Of a stretch of DNA of 64,000 nucleotides, positions 35,801 to 48,900 are shown piece by piece (the first letter of the stretch is position 1; every line of letters starts with the position of its first letter). The DNA is from Malaya genurostris (taxonomy: Eukaryota; Arthropoda; Insecta; Diptera; Culicidae). The stretch lies in the NCBI RefSeq assembly GCF_030247185.1, contig NC_080572.1:95405198-95469197 (forward strand), given 5' to 3'. The translations under genes were made by a program, and so were the position numbers. A model generated the notes under the pieces. The model was not told where the DNA came from and did not search any database. It was given only the letters and a program-made list of their open reading frames with translations.

Positions 35801-38800
35801 GCACAAATTTACCGTGGATTTACCGAAGAAACACGGCCGAGGTGGTCAGTCCGCTTTGCGTTTCGCGCGTCTTCGTATGGAGAAGCGTCACAATTACGTC
35901 CGGAAGGTGGCAGAAGTGGCCACCCAGTTGTTCATCACCAACGACAAGCCAAACATTGCCGGGTTGATTCTAGCCGGTAGTGCCGACTTCAAGACGGAAC
36001 TTAGTCAGTCAGATATGTTCGATCCGGTGGGTATTTTCTTTGACAAGATTTGTCTAGATGTCAAAGTAATTGTTGTATTTGTAAACAGCGATTGCAATCG
36101 AAAGTTATCAAGCTGGTGGACGTGTCGTACGGTGGTGAGAATGGTTTTAATCAAGCCATCGAGTTAGCAGCGGAGTCATTACAGAATGTTAAATTTATCC
36201 AAGAGAAGAAACTGATCGGGCGATACTTTGACGAAATTTCACAGGTAATCAGCGTTTGACATTCTGTTATCATGAATAGTATGTAATTCATCGCAATTCA
36301 TAGGATACCGGAAAGTACTGCTTCGGCGTGGAGGACACCTTAAAGGCGTTGGAACTGGGTTCAGTCGAAACTCTGATCTGCTGGGAGAACTTGGACATTC
36401 AACGTTACGTGCTGAAGAATCATGTCAGTGCGACATCTACTACAGTATTGCACCTGACCCCGGAACAAGAGAAAGACAAGTCTCACTTCACCGACAAAGA
36501 GGTAAGTCTTAATCGGTTGTTGTTATTTTTTTAGTAAGAAATAGGCTTTTAACTAGTGGTCATTCGATTTCCGGCTCAGAAAAACCTTCTGCTCCACTGT
36601 TTGGGATTGAAAATCGTACCCAAATAGGCTCCATAAAAGACAATCTTCTTATCTATTACGTTATGATCACCCTCTTGATCTATATTAACAGTAGAGCCAG
36701 ATAAGACACCTGTTCAGGTAGTTCATTGGAACAAGATACAATATCATATGATTGTTGGATCATGAAACTCAAACAGCATTCAATTACCCATTACCACTAT
36801 GTACATGCTAAATGACTTATATGCTTTTGGGATTATTATTTCGAACGATCATACCAAGAATTAGAAAATTAGCATGAATCGTATGGCTAATGAGGCCTGC
36901 AAACATAGTAAACTAAATGCGATGTGAAAATTAAATACGATTCCAGTCTGCAAAGGCTATTTTATTTGAGATGGGCGTTACTTTCGATGCCACAACACAA
37001 TTTCGTCCTAAAGTATTTCAGAAATAACCAGTGTTTTTAACAAATTCAGCATATTTGATTTACAGAGCAAGAGCTGTTGAGATTTACTCCTTTGCTTTGG
37101 AAATACACTGTTGCGAAAAACACGAGTCAGACGTTGGTATTAATTTCGAGGAACAAAGAGGGGCAGTCAACCTGATTATTCAGAACATCCGCTTATTACA
37201 AGCGCATGCAACACCTCGCCGAACTTATAGTGTATCGAAACCGATTAGTAACCCGTGACCATTCAGGTAGTGAGGATTCCAAACGATTGAGCAGTGCTCG
37301 AGGGTTGAACGAACAGTTGAATAGTATAGAGATTTTAAATACACAATTTGCATTCTGTAATTCGATCGAGTGATGCTTTTATATGTGAAACTCGAATTCG
37401 ATCGAGCTACAGAATGCAAAATTTCGTATTCGATCGACACAATCCGATTCAAACGAAATACAGAATCGGGGTTACGATCGAAATTTCGAATGTGCAATTT
37501 TGCATTCTGTATCTCGATCGAGTTTGAGTTTTCCATACAAAAGCATCACTCGATCGAATTTCAGAATGCAAATTTTTACATTCGATCGAAATACAGAGTA
37601 GGGGTGAATATTCGTCTCTAAAATGTTTAGCCATACCCATTACAAGTCCTATGAGAAGCTTTACAAAGAATGTTGATGATTTGTTACTTGAATGTCAGTT
37701 GCTTTTGGAAAAAAATAAGAACTTAAACGCACGTTGTTCTAGCTATCGGGGATCCTTCAAAAAAGTATTCGAAATGAAATGGTTCTTTTTTCTTTGTGAG
37801 CGTAATGTTCGAACATTTGTCAGAATTCGGCGAAGCTTAGCAATTTTCGTTGCAGAAAAGCTACATCTCCTGGGCTTCGGTTATAATAATGGATCTTAAC
37901 GCCATCGGCAAACGATAGATAAGGGCCATGCAGAGAAAAGTTTACGTCGTTGAATTCTGAATCAGGAACTGGATTCTGCACCTGAACCTAAATTCTGGAT
38001 CTGAGTTCTACATTTATGCCTAAGTTCTGGATACGGATTCGAAACCGGATTCTGGACCAGAATATAGATCTGGATCCGATTTCTGGGCTTGGATCTAAAT
38101 TCGAAACCTGGAATTTTCACATGGACCTGGCTCTGGACTTGAATTTTTGACCCGTATAAGGTTTTGGACATGAATTCTGAATCTGAACCTAATTTCTGCT
38201 TTTGAAGTCTGTATTTAGTACCTGGATTCTGGACCTGAATTCTGAACCGGAATTCTAGGCCTGAATTCTGGATACGGATTTTATACCTAAATTCTGAGCC
38301 TATCATTGATTTAGATCAGGATTCTGGACTTGAATTCCGGACCTGAGTTATGGACCTGAATTCGGAATCTGATTAGTGGATCTGACTTCCGGGACTTATT
38401 CTGGGCCTGGATTCTTAGATTTACTATTCTAAATTTGAATTCTGAATCTGGTTCTAGATTCTGAAACTGAATTCAAAACTTGAAGCTGAGTTCAGGATTC
38501 TAGGCTTCAATTCTGGAACTAAACTGGATCTGAATATGGATCCGGTCTCAGGGACTGTATTTTGGACCCAGACATGACTTCTGAAGCGAGCTTTTGAACT
38601 AGAACTCTGGACCTTGGTTTTGGACCTGGAAACTTGGCCTGAAATCTAAGCCTGAATTAAAATTCTGGACCTGAACTTTGAATCTGAACCTAAATTGTGG
38701 ATCTTGACCTATATCTAGATTTTAGACCTGACAGCTAAACCTAAATCTGAATTCCGGATTTGACTTCTGGGATTGTATTCTGGACTGGCATGCTGGAGGG

Positions 38801-41800
38801 AGATTCAAACTTGATGCTGGACAGACCTATGTTCTTGAACTGAATCTGAATCGGGATCTGAATTCTCAATCTGGACGTGAATTTTGGTTTCTGTGCTTAG
38901 ATTCTGGACCTGAATTCTGAACCTAAAGCTCATTTCTGCTTTTGAATTCTGGGTTACGTACCTGGATTCTGGACCTGAACTCTGGATCGGGATTCAGGCC
39001 TGAGTTCTAGATACGGAACTTACACCTGAATTTTAAGCTTAGATCTTAATTCTTAATTTAGACTATGATTCTGTGCATGAATTTCGGATGTCAGTTATAG
39101 ACCTGCATTAGAAATCAGGTTAGTTGATCTGGCTTCTGGGACTGTATTTTGGGGCTGGATTCTTGAATTTGCTAATCTGAATCTGACTCTAGATTTTGGA
39201 ACTGGCTTCAAAGCCTGAACCTGAGTTCTGAATTCTTGCCTTAAATTCTGAAACTGAAGGATCCGGCCTCAGGGACTGTATTCTGGACCCGGGCATGACT
39301 TCTGAAGCAAGATTTTGAGCCTAAATTCTGAATCTGGACCTGGATTCTGGATCTGAATTTTAAATCTGGACTCTAGTTCTGAATCTGGATTCGAACCTGA
39401 ATTCTGGACCAGCTTGATCTGGTTTCAAGATCTGAATTCGGATTTGAATTGCGGACCGGGATTCTGCACGAATGAAACTGATCATGTATTTACCTTTTTA
39501 CTCACACTCTCTCACTCGTTCACTGGACTAATTTCGAATAGGCGCTCCTTAGCAAAGTAACATATTCACGTCAATAATATCGGTTCAACTTGTCAAAATT
39601 TAAAGAAAATCATCACGTGCGGCTTTGTGATTTATGATAAATAACCTTTATATCAAACGACCGTTATCCCAACTGGTATCTCTAAATTACTTGTTATGTA
39701 TGTCAAACATCGACATCCCAAAAACGGATGCCATGAGATTACATTTAAATTCGAGCGAGTATAAAATGCCTACACCAAAATATACTGATTTAAGTACAAC
39801 TAAGTAAATAAGTACATAGCGCATAATCGTCTGTTTTCAATCTCTCATTTTCAGAGTGGCGTAGAGATGGAACTGGTTGAATCTCAACCGCTTCTCGAAT
39901 GGCTTGCCAACAATTACAAGAGCTTCGGTGCTACATTGGAAATTATAACTGACAAGTCACAGGAAGGTAGTCAGTTTGTGCGAGGTTTCGGTGGAATCGG
40001 AGGTGAGTTCGGTTGCTTGTGAATAATTGGATTATACCAGCTTGTGACGTTTGTCTATTAGACAATCCAAGAGTAGTAATCACAGTTGTTTCATTGCCGT
40101 ACAAGATGCGAGCACGTATCGCTAATTTTGCTAACACAATCCATTTTTTCCCGTTTATATTCTCTCTTTTTTCAAATCTTGAACTGCTAACAACCGTCAA
40201 TGTCTAACCGCGTGGGTGGTGGGCGGGTTAAAATGTGTGCTGTGATAACTGGACTGCAGGTATTCTCCGCTACAAAGTTGACTTTCAGTCTCTGCAGGCC
40301 GATGAGCCACTGGACGATGTTGACCTTGACGATTACTAAATCAATTACGTATCTCCTTTGCTGCAGTATGATTTTAAAGATGAACCGGGCACTGTTCGAC
40401 GACCAACCGAACGGTACAGACAACCTAAAACTTACTTTTCACTTTTCGAATTCCGTATAAAAAAAAACCGCGTTCTAGGCCGATTTTTGCGAATAGTAAA
40501 CGGACAGATAACAAATTGAAATCAAATGTAAACATTTTTAGTAGGGAACGTTATCATCAGGTCCCCCTCGAGAGCAAATCAAAGTCGAAACTGAAATGGA
40601 TTGAAATCGAACACATACATAATATATATAATATTGAATAGTTAAAATGATGAGGTGAAAAAACTGAACTAATCAGTTCCGATCCTGTGTGGTGAGCGTG
40701 TGTATCTAGATAAAAGGCGAATCCGGCAAGCCGTTTTGTATAAATATTAGTAATGCAGGCCTCTGTAACCACTCGTTTTTACTATCTCTCAGGCTCTGAT
40801 TCTCCGACTTCAATGTTTACTCGAAGCTGCTGCAACACCAATCGAAAAACAGATACCTAACATGAGCGAGAGCATTAACGAATGGGCGTAGGAGGCTCGT
40901 TTTAATTGTGATATATCATTGAAAAAAGTAGTCCTTACATTAACAATTCAGTCTTTTGTACAGCCGTACCGATTGCATGACACGGCATCGCTATAAGTAA
41001 TGGAAAATTATTAGTATACTAGTGAGTCATATAACAAAAGATTTCCATCACCTACTTATAGCGTTGGTTTGCATGAGTAACTGTAAACTGGCGATCGGTA
41101 ATAAACAAATAGTGTTCACGAGAAAACGTAATTCGCGATACAAAGGAAAGTAGCTCAAAAATGACTTGTGTTGGCGACTTCACAGCTATGAATAACGACT
41201 ATCTTGGAATTATAGCACTAGAAGCACAGAAATAGTTACTGCAAGAAATATTTATCGCCTTACGCAACGGATGTGTAGATTGCAAGATTGTTGTCAAGTG
41301 ACAGAGTTGAGATTTTACGCGTAATATTATTCATAATTTTTCGGTCTAAATCAGCGCCCTCTCCATACAGAACAAAAAAAAAACAGACTCAATGACGCAC
41401 TGTAATACGACCTACCATAACATTCTTGCGTTTAGATTAAAGGAACAACTGCACCACGCACAGCGCCGCTGTTGGGTTTTTGAGAGTGAAGGTAATTGAT
41501 TGAATGAATCACATTTGAACATTGACTTATTTTGTTTTGTGAACTCTTTGAACTTGTGACCATCAAATAGTTTCACTCATTTGTTGATGCTTTTAATTTT
41601 GAATGCGATTTCTCGTTGGTAACATTTACTGTTGGAACATATTTTTGAATTATGTTAGTTGTATCACAAATTAGTTTGTTCAATCGAATATTTGGAAATA
41701 TTTTCTTGTTGACTCATAAATGGTTCTTTTTTTCAATACCTCAAAACGTCTTTTTTTCCTTTTCATAAGTATGCTCATTACAGACTCTCAGCTGACCGTC

Positions 41801-44387
41801 GAGTCGATACAGCCAATATTGCATTGTTGTGAGTACAGCCATCTTATCATCCAGTGATATCTTACTTTTTCGTTGAACATTCTGCAACTAACTCGAAAAA
41901 AAATGTTTTCGTACAAGCGCTAGTACAAAAAAAAAAACCGTTCATTTCGAGTTCCAAAATGCGGCCCCAGCCTAAACCGCTTTGCAGACGTAAAATTAGT
42001 GCTATTTACCTTTTTGGCTAGCGGCATCATTTTTCACCAGTCAAATTGTTATATGCACTTAGCACAAACTGGCTACCCATGTGGTACACAGAACTTCTAA
42101 ATGTCCAAGTCATTATTTGTCTCGTTCCAAATACTTTTTGTGCAATATGAGTACAGCAAAATTGTTATGCTTCAAAAGATGTTACTCTGATTGTCCTTGT
42201 AACACGTCGATCAATAAGTCCCCCTTCTGGCAGACAGATGGCCCCTCTTAATCTAAAATCAGTCTAGCGTTTAATAGCGATATCCTTCTGTCCAAATTCC
42301 ACGACATTCGGCTCAATAGTGTGTGAGTTATTGTGCTCTCAGTGACGCTACTTTTAGAAAACAATGGAAATAAAAGAGCTTTCGAGTGTTGAAAAAATTC
42401 TGTGCTAGTCAAGAGTTTCAAACAAATCATCCATTATTCACCCCTATTCTGTATTTCGATCGAATCGGATTACTTCGATCGAATGTGAAAATTTGCACTC
42501 TGTAATTCGATCGAGTGATGCTTTTGTATGGAAAACTCGAACTCGATCGAGCTGTAGAATGCAAAATTTCGTATTCGATCGAAACAATCCGATTCTAACG
42601 AAATTCAGAATCGGGTGAAAATCTTGAAACCAATCGGTCGGATGAATTTGGTGTCTTCGGAAATGTTCTAGATAGTTTATATGGAGCAAGTATACACTGG
42701 TAGAAAACTCGATTATCTCGAAAAGGTACTTCTGATATATGTTTTTCAATGTTTGATATATAACTGATAATAAAGGTTTTTCGAAACTTTGCTGAAGATT
42801 TTTCAATTTTTGTGAGTAGGATGGTTAAAGAGCCATTTTACATATACATTTTTCTGTTCTAACTTTTTTTAAATAGTTGTGCGAAAGTTATCTTTAAAAG
42901 CGTTGTTAATTATTGTGCACAATTTTTCCCAACTAAGTTTTTTAATGTAGGCTACCATAAAAAATCTGATTATTTTTTCATCAAAAATTAGTCAACCTTG
43001 TAATATCAATATATCCAATAGCTGTCAGGTCGATAAAATTTAATTTAAAACGGTTTCTAGTCGGTCATAAGTAAGGAAAGTTTGAAGAGTTTAAATCATA
43101 TAAATTAGAATTCCTAAAATTAAAACGTCACAACGTATCAACACTCCAATTGAGCAGAATAAAGGTTTCAAATGAGCACTATAATTGTCTCGTACATTTT
43201 AATTTTTTTTTTTTGAAAAATGATAAACGGAAAAACTGCAACCTAAAACAGATTTTACATTAAATTAAAACTCTTAAAACTGCATGGAACGACGACATCT
43301 CGTGATATCTCGACGTTATAGGCAATTCTAAGATATTCGGCATAAAAAATTTCATTTTCGGAAATCTGAAAAATTTTCCAGTCCAGTCGATTTTTTTTCA
43401 AAAATTTCGTTTTTCTAAATACACAAGATCTCGATATTTCAGGCAATTCTAAGATTTTTGGCATAAAAAGAAATCAATTTCGGAAATATCAAAATTGCAG
43501 AGTTCCACCCCAGGATTTTTAAATGATTGCGCATTGTTATCACATACAAACCAATTCGCACCCTCACATTCCGCTACTAACACTAAAGGCCGTTCGTTTG
43601 TTCAAATGTCATCATAGACACACGTAGTTATCTCACCGTTTGACGACCGACATCGGTTTTTCGAAATGGGAGTCTAAAATTTTGTTTTCGGTTCGCCGCT
43701 TCCATCACGTAAAACTTCTTTGAAACAAAACAAATCGTGACGAAATTCGTAATTCCTTAAATGTGTGTCCAGATATCAAATGACTCGAGCTTTAACAAAC
43801 GCGATGGGGAGCTAAGATTATTTGTAATATGAAACATTGATACATGAGAAGTGCGTTCATTCTTCATCGACGTGGACGTGCTACGTGCGTGTAATTCTCT
43901 GGAAAACAGGTAGTAAAACCTGAACAACACTTGTGAATTAATCATAATGCTTTTCAGTAGCACAATGTTGGTAATTCTTTTTTTAGTCTAGAATAGATTG
44001 AATTATTGATTTTCTTTTTTGAAAACTAACTCCATAATGTTTCTAATAATGAACATCATTGTCTTATAATGGTGTCACAATTTGAAATCGGCCTCATTTT
44101 ATTTTCTATTACGGTGTAGTATTACCGAAATCATTTTGAATTCGTAAATTCAGCACGTTTCTAAATAATCTGATATCTATGTATTGTTGCTCATCCTTTC
44201 TTTTTTTCTTAATTTGATGTTTAATCTCTACTTTGTTTAATCGGTTTTAGCATTTCTCGTACTGTGTGTCAATACTAAGATTCGTTTTCTTGTTATTTTT
44301 GCAGGTATTTTGCGCTACAAGGTAGATTTCCAAAGTATGCAACTAGACGAATTGGACAACGATTGTTTCGATTTAGAAGATTATTAA
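29855..44387 (+). CDS. eRF1: Eukaryotic peptide chain release factor subunit 1 (eRF1)
   Basis: Exons: 29855-29940, 35314-35713, 35781-36026, 36089-36244, 36304-36501, 39855-40002, then either 40260-40339 (7a) or 44305-44387 (7b). All introns are GT...AG and all joins keep frame. With 7a the product is 437 residues, the same as human eRF1; with 7b it is 438. eRF1 recognises stop codons in the ribosomal A site and triggers peptide release. Seen here: NIKS (61-64) and YLCDNKF (125-131) for stop-codon recognition, GGQ (183-185, within [17 protein letters not shown]) for hydrolysis, and the C-terminal eRF3-binding domain ending in an acidic tail. The ATG context is AAGATGTCG. Introns 1 (5.4 kb) and 5 (3.4 kb) are stuffed with repeats. 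Confidence 0.97.
31410..32803. mobile_element. 1.4 kb TIR element in eRF1 intron 1
   Basis: 27-base terminal inverted repeats (31410-31436 and 32777-32803) with two mismatches, beginning ATAGGG and containing GGCTCCCTATTTCATCT. A second inward pair (CTCCTATTTCCATCTC near 31440 and its relative near 32586) suggests subterminal repeats. No transposase frame inside, so it is a nonautonomous DNA element of unknown superfamily. Confidence 0.78.
34200..34380. repeat. SINE-like fragment with B box, eRF1 intron 1
   Basis: TGTTCGAGTCCTTGG (34259 onward) is a Pol III B box. The body after it (GGATCGTACCATTAGCC, CAGTTGGCTGCGAAGTC) resembles the tRNA-derived SINEs familiar from culicine genomes. No intact tRNA cloverleaf. 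Confidence 0.6.
37340..37608. repeat. Palindromic 'TTCGATCGA' repeat, eRF1 intron 5
   Basis: Multiple direct and inverted blocks containing TCGATCGA, CAGAATGCAAA and ATACAGAATCGGGG. Same family as 42452-42614 and 50068-50530. Confidence 0.8.
37930..39475. repeat. 1.5 kb degenerate tandem repeat, eRF1 intron 5
   Basis: Built almost wholly of variants of CTGGAT, CTGAAT and GAATTCTGGACCTGA in one orientation. A higher-order unit of ~720-740 bases is repeated. For example, TTTCTGCTTTTGA recurs 740 bases apart (near 38194 and 38934), and GACTTCTGAAGC recurs about 720 apart (near 38580 and 39300). Open frames across it are artefacts of the stop-poor repeat. Confidence 0.9.
40260..40339 (+). CDS. 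eRF1: eRF1 terminal exon 7a
   Basis: Acceptor CTGCAG ends at 40259. Encodes the last 26 residues, [20 protein letters not shown]... ending DDY, then TAA. A candidate AATAAA lies at 41100-41105. Alternative to exon 7b. Confidence 0.92.
42452..42614. repeat. Palindromic 'TTCGATCGA' repeat, second locus
   Basis: Begins CCCTATTCTGTATTTCGATC and ends in near-inverse form (GAAATTCAGAATCGGG), with TCGATCGA blocks in between. Lies between eRF1 exons 7a and 7b. Confidence 0.8.
43255..43500. repeat. Diverged tandem copies of the 26018-26345 repeat
   Basis: Two ~120-base blocks share ATCTCGA...GGCAATTCTAAGAT and GGCATAAAAA, and match the right arm of the foldback at 26.2 kb. Confidence 0.65.
44305..44387 (+). 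CDS. eRF1: eRF1 alternative terminal exon 7b
   Basis: Acceptor TTTTTGCAG ends at 44304, in the same phase as 7a (the donor at 40003 can splice to either). Encodes [20 protein letters not shown]... ending LEDY, then TAA. It is homologous to 7a but diverged after KVDFQS, so it looks like an exon duplication kept under selection. A possible AATAAA follows at 44951-44956. Confidence 0.88.
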
Positions 44388-45530
44388 ATTTTTATGTTTT
44401 ATGAAGATATCAGTTATACATCAGGTTAGAAAATATACAAAAACGAATAATAAGAGAAGTTGCGGTGAAACCAAGTATCATCTTTCTCTTTTATTTCGCT
44501 TAGTACGTGCAGCCGATTGAAAAGAAAAACATAAAAAAACGCAAAATAGAAAACAAATCAATTCGAAATCGGAACTCCGCGATCCTTGTAGTCAGCGCGG
44601 AACGAGTTTTCCAGTAGTTTGTAGTTTGTTGGTGTAGTGACCGAAACGGACAGCCTAACAGCATACAACTAAGTACCATAACAATTAGCAGATTTTGCAA
44701 TTCGTAGACTTACTATGAGAACACCAAGGACTCGTTTTGTTTGCCCAATGAACCGTACTCTGAATTGACTTAGCGCGAACCTTCAAGCGAATTTTGTTTT
44801 AACCTTTATGCTTAGTAACTTATTCACGATCCCGTGCGGCACGGTCGTTCTTGAAAAGACTTTTAACGTTACTAGATTTGCCTAGTTGGTACCGCTTCGT
44901 ATCCGTACGCTGGCAAAACATACGCTGCTCCGTTTTGAAACGTGCTTCACAATAAAAAAAAGTTTTGAATAGTATCTAGTGACAGCGACCTCGGAAATAC
45001 CTCCATCCTTGTGCAACACTGCGTTTTTGGCCGAGATCATTCATGTTTACCACCCTTAGGGTATTAGGGTTTTCGGTTGGCAACTGTTCTAACTGCTCTA
45101 ATTCCTGTTTACTGAAGTTTAGTACATACTATGAGGATCAAGCAACAAAAAAACCGAAAAATGGTGAAGATTCAAACACTAATAGAAAACAAAAACAATT
45201 TGAATTAGTTAAACCAAATCCAATTCAGCTACAATATTTTGAATTCATAAGTAACTCTAGAGACAGCCAGAAAATTGTTATTATATATTATAAAATGATA
45301 TATTACATAAAACGAAAATATTTATACAAAAAGGAAATGAAAACCACGGAAGCAAAATTTTCAAGTTTGATTTTATTTCTCAGAAACGCCTTCTGGTTTG
45401 GTTCGGTGTCTTTGGAGCTTTTCACTTGAGCGTACTTGATTCGTACGTGGTATCACAGTTTATTGGTAAGACGGGGCCTTTAACCGAGCTTTATTATGGA
45501 TTACAAGCTAATTTAGTTCTATGTAGTAAA
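44388..45530. other. Region between convergent eRF1 and Toll genes
   Basis: Likely holds the eRF1 7b 3' UTR and the 3' UTR of the Toll gene. Minus-strand AATAAA signals lie at 45490-45495 and 45459-45464, 36 and 67 bases past the Toll stop. No further gene; open frames at 45043-45429 are AT-rich and show no motif. Confidence 0.5.
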
Positions 45531-45906
45531 TTATGTTTTACTTTTCTGGTCAGTGTTCCGTGTCGTTTTAGTGCCTCCAGCAGTTGCGTCTTTCTCACGA
45601 GTTCCCACATCGATGTAGGGTTCCCATACGACCCCAGCATGGATTGCTTTTCGCAGGCGTTGCCAGAATAACTTTCGCTCCTCGTTCAATATTTGAACAT
45701 CTTTCTCCTTGCGGGAAGTTGACTTTTTGCTCTTTTTGACGAGTCTATTATGATTGGAAATTGGTGTTGCCTTCTCTTGTACCGGTTGGGGCCAAACAAT
45801 GTATGTTTTCGTTTTCATCAGGAAATGCAAGGTTTTAGGTCTTTTACTCTTCGGGATATCCTCTATAAGAACCAAGATAAGCTGTTCCCGACGAGTCTCA
45901 AGCATT
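45531..45906 (-). CDS. Toll-9-like last exon (end of TIR and C-tail)
   Basis: Acceptor TTCCACAG ends at 45907. Reads MLETRREQLILVLIEDIP, TKTYIVWPQ, box 3 FWQRLRKAIHAG, then a polar Thr/Lys-rich tail ending KSKT and TAA. Upstream is a 62-base intron, 45907-45968. Confidence 0.9.
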
Positions 45907-48900
45907 CTGTGGAAAGATGTCATGGTTTGTGACAGAACTTTTACCTTATTCATAAACCAATTTTTTACCTATGCTGAGCCAGATGCATCTCGAATTGACA
46001 CCAGTGACTCAGTAGAAAACTCTCAGACATTACCAAAAGTAAGGTGCGTGATTTGTCCATGCAGTAAATGATATTCTCAAGGATGCTTATTCCGACCTGA
46101 AAAAAAAAATAATCGCTGTTTTAGTATTTAGCAACGATGTGCGATTGAAAGTATATTTGTTTTTGGAAACGATTTACTAGCAAGATTCTACACATAGGCA
46201 TAGTATACATACACCGCACTCAATCTGCTTATCTGAAAGAACGAAAAAACGTTTCAGCGGCACGCGAACACAAATCATCAAATATTTCCAAATTTTAAGC
46301 TGATTATGAAAGTTTATAACATTAGGAACATTTTACTACTTGAACGCAACATATCACGCTCCGTAAAGATACTTTAACCCATTATAACCCCATGGTCGTC
46401 AAATTTGAACCAAATGAACAGATATCAATTCCATCATATTCTGTGTTGAAGATATTGGAAAACGCAAAACCACCATTAGAAATCTTTTCCAAACGAAATT
46501 ATCCTGTGAATGATATACGCTGGGCCAATACAGTAGCAAAAAAACCTGTTTTAATCCACCTAGTGGTGTAATGATGCCTTTCTCATAATCCTCATATTCT
46601 CATATATAAATGTATGGATTTTCGCAAAATAATTTTCTTTGACTCTTGAAAAACAAAAAGTTTTATCCATCAACTAGTATAACCTACAGAGTAAAAAAGT
46701 TCTCAGATCGGAGATCGGTTCAATCGAAGTCGGTTCGAGAAAAGTGACTGGGATCCATTTTTGAGTCTACAGTCGTTAATCGAAAACCGGGAATCAGAAC
46801 AGCCGAAATCAATTTGTTTGGCCGTCTACTGATAATGACTATCGATTGGAATAGTTTTGAGGCAAGTTTATAAATTAGTTTACGGGTTTTACTTAGCACT
46901 TTTAGTAACAGTATAAATATTTTAATAACCTTCACCCTGTAATTCCGCAACCGGATGTCCGGAATTGGTGTCGGCTGAAATTCAGGAATTCAATCTGGGA
47001 TCACGAGGCCTTTCATTTGAACCTATATTCATTTGTGAAAATTGATGAATAATCGCTGAGAAAATTGAGTGATATCCATTTTAGAATATATGACCAGAGA
47101 TGTCCATCTCCTCTTGTTACTCCAGGCTTGCTCAAACAAATCAAAATGAAGTCGGTGTGTCATTTCATGCGTTTGTATTCAATCATAAGCCATCATCATA
47201 ACCTCACTCAACTGTACTTTCCACCTCCTTTCCCCACATTCCTACCTTCTCTCTCAAAACTGGCCTGCTCTTCGCACTCTTTCTCTATTTTTTCATCCTC
47301 TACAAATCATAACCTCACAATACCTTTCTTCCTCCACCGTCTCTAAATTCTTCACTTTCCTCAGCGTTATTTCATGATATTTACAATAGTGATTTTCTAC
47401 TCATGGTACCGGAGCCTTGTGAGCTTAGCCTATGAATCATCTCAATTACGTCGCCATTTTGCCAACGGCAAACACACGATAGCTGCGCTCTCTCGGCGAT
47501 CGTTCAGCTGCAGCAATCAACCTGTTCATAAGCAGCTCAATGACGTCGCTCGTTCCGTCAGCATTCACTTGCCGGTATCCCACGCCGCGAGTTGCGCACT
47601 AAGTCCGGCCACGATACTTTTCTCGCACCTTATGCGTCAGCTAACTTTCCGCTTTGTCCACCGTCAACAATGCTCGGACCAAACGAGAGGGGTCAGTCCA
47701 CCAAACTTGAAGTACGAGAATCGTTGTCGATGATAGCACGCCTGCCGACGCAATGAATTGAGCCGTCGCCGAAGAAATTCGAGGCGAACCAAAAACAACA
47801 AAACCCCTTTCTGGGTGTCCGTTAATATGCTTGGTACCCGCCGATTCGCGAATAAGTTTCCTATCACACCGCGTTTGGGGTTTTGCTCTTTCCTAGCGCT
47901 AGATTTGCTTTAACAGCGGCGCAGTCGTTTTCCTACCCAGTTCGTTAGCTGGTTTCCTCTTGCTGGTCGTTGTGGACGGATCTTCGAGCTGTTTACGGCC
48001 ACGTATTCAGATGATGTAGAATGGCCGATAGCGGCGAATTGTTTCGTATCACTGCGGAGTGAATTTGACGTCCGCCTCCGATGACTGATTGAGCCGACTG
48101 TGGATGTTCTTTGCTTTTCCCTTTCTGTGCTATTTGACGTTTGTGCGGAAGCTAGTGTCCGCATGTTTTACATCGTGCGTTTACCGAGGAAGCGGTTCGT
48201 AAACAAGCAGTGATGCCAGAGTTGCTGGCCTGTGTGTTATTATCTTGTTCAATTTGTGTTGTTGGCTGACGAATAAGACTTGACTTTCGATGGAGGGAAT
48301 CGGTGGTGCTATTACCCGCTAAATACTATTACTATTTTTTGTTTATTTTGTTTTTAATGGTGCTAACTATTGAATATGCTAAATAAACTAAGCACAAACG
48401 CAACACTCTGTATGACGAAGAGTAAGCAAAATTTCTCCCCTCGCACTGACAACTTCAACGAGCGCTCTTCTCTTTCACATATAAACACCACTGTTGTATA
48501 AAGTGTGCACGCATCATGAGTGCGTTTGTTTATTTCCTTTTACCTCTTCCACTGAATCGCACCAAAGTGTTATAGAGCAGAGCTAATTAATTCTCAGAGG
48601 TGGATACAGATACTTTCACAGAGGTGTACACTCCGGTGAGCACTCTGGTGTATGGTTTGCGTAGAAAAAGCGTGGGGCACGCAAAATCAGCAAAATAAAA
48701 CAATTTATCGTTAAATTTTCGGTTTTTATTGCAAATTTTTTATAACAAGGCCAGATCTACTTTCTATTAATTGAAGTTCACAGAAGTGTTCGCTCACCAT
48801 CACGCGCCAGTGATCACTTGGGTGTATTTAGGCGAGAGCACGTGAGAGCGATTCGTGCGAAGAGAATGTTATTCTCTCAACACAAGCACGCACTCAAAGT

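Noticed and set aside
37962..38306. 114-residue frame rich in RIQN/EFR repeats
   Set aside because: Product of the degenerate tandem repeat in eRF1 intron 5.
45043..45429. 128-residue open frame between eRF1 and Toll
   Set aside because: Very AT-rich with low-complexity Lys/Tyr/Ile runs and no motif.
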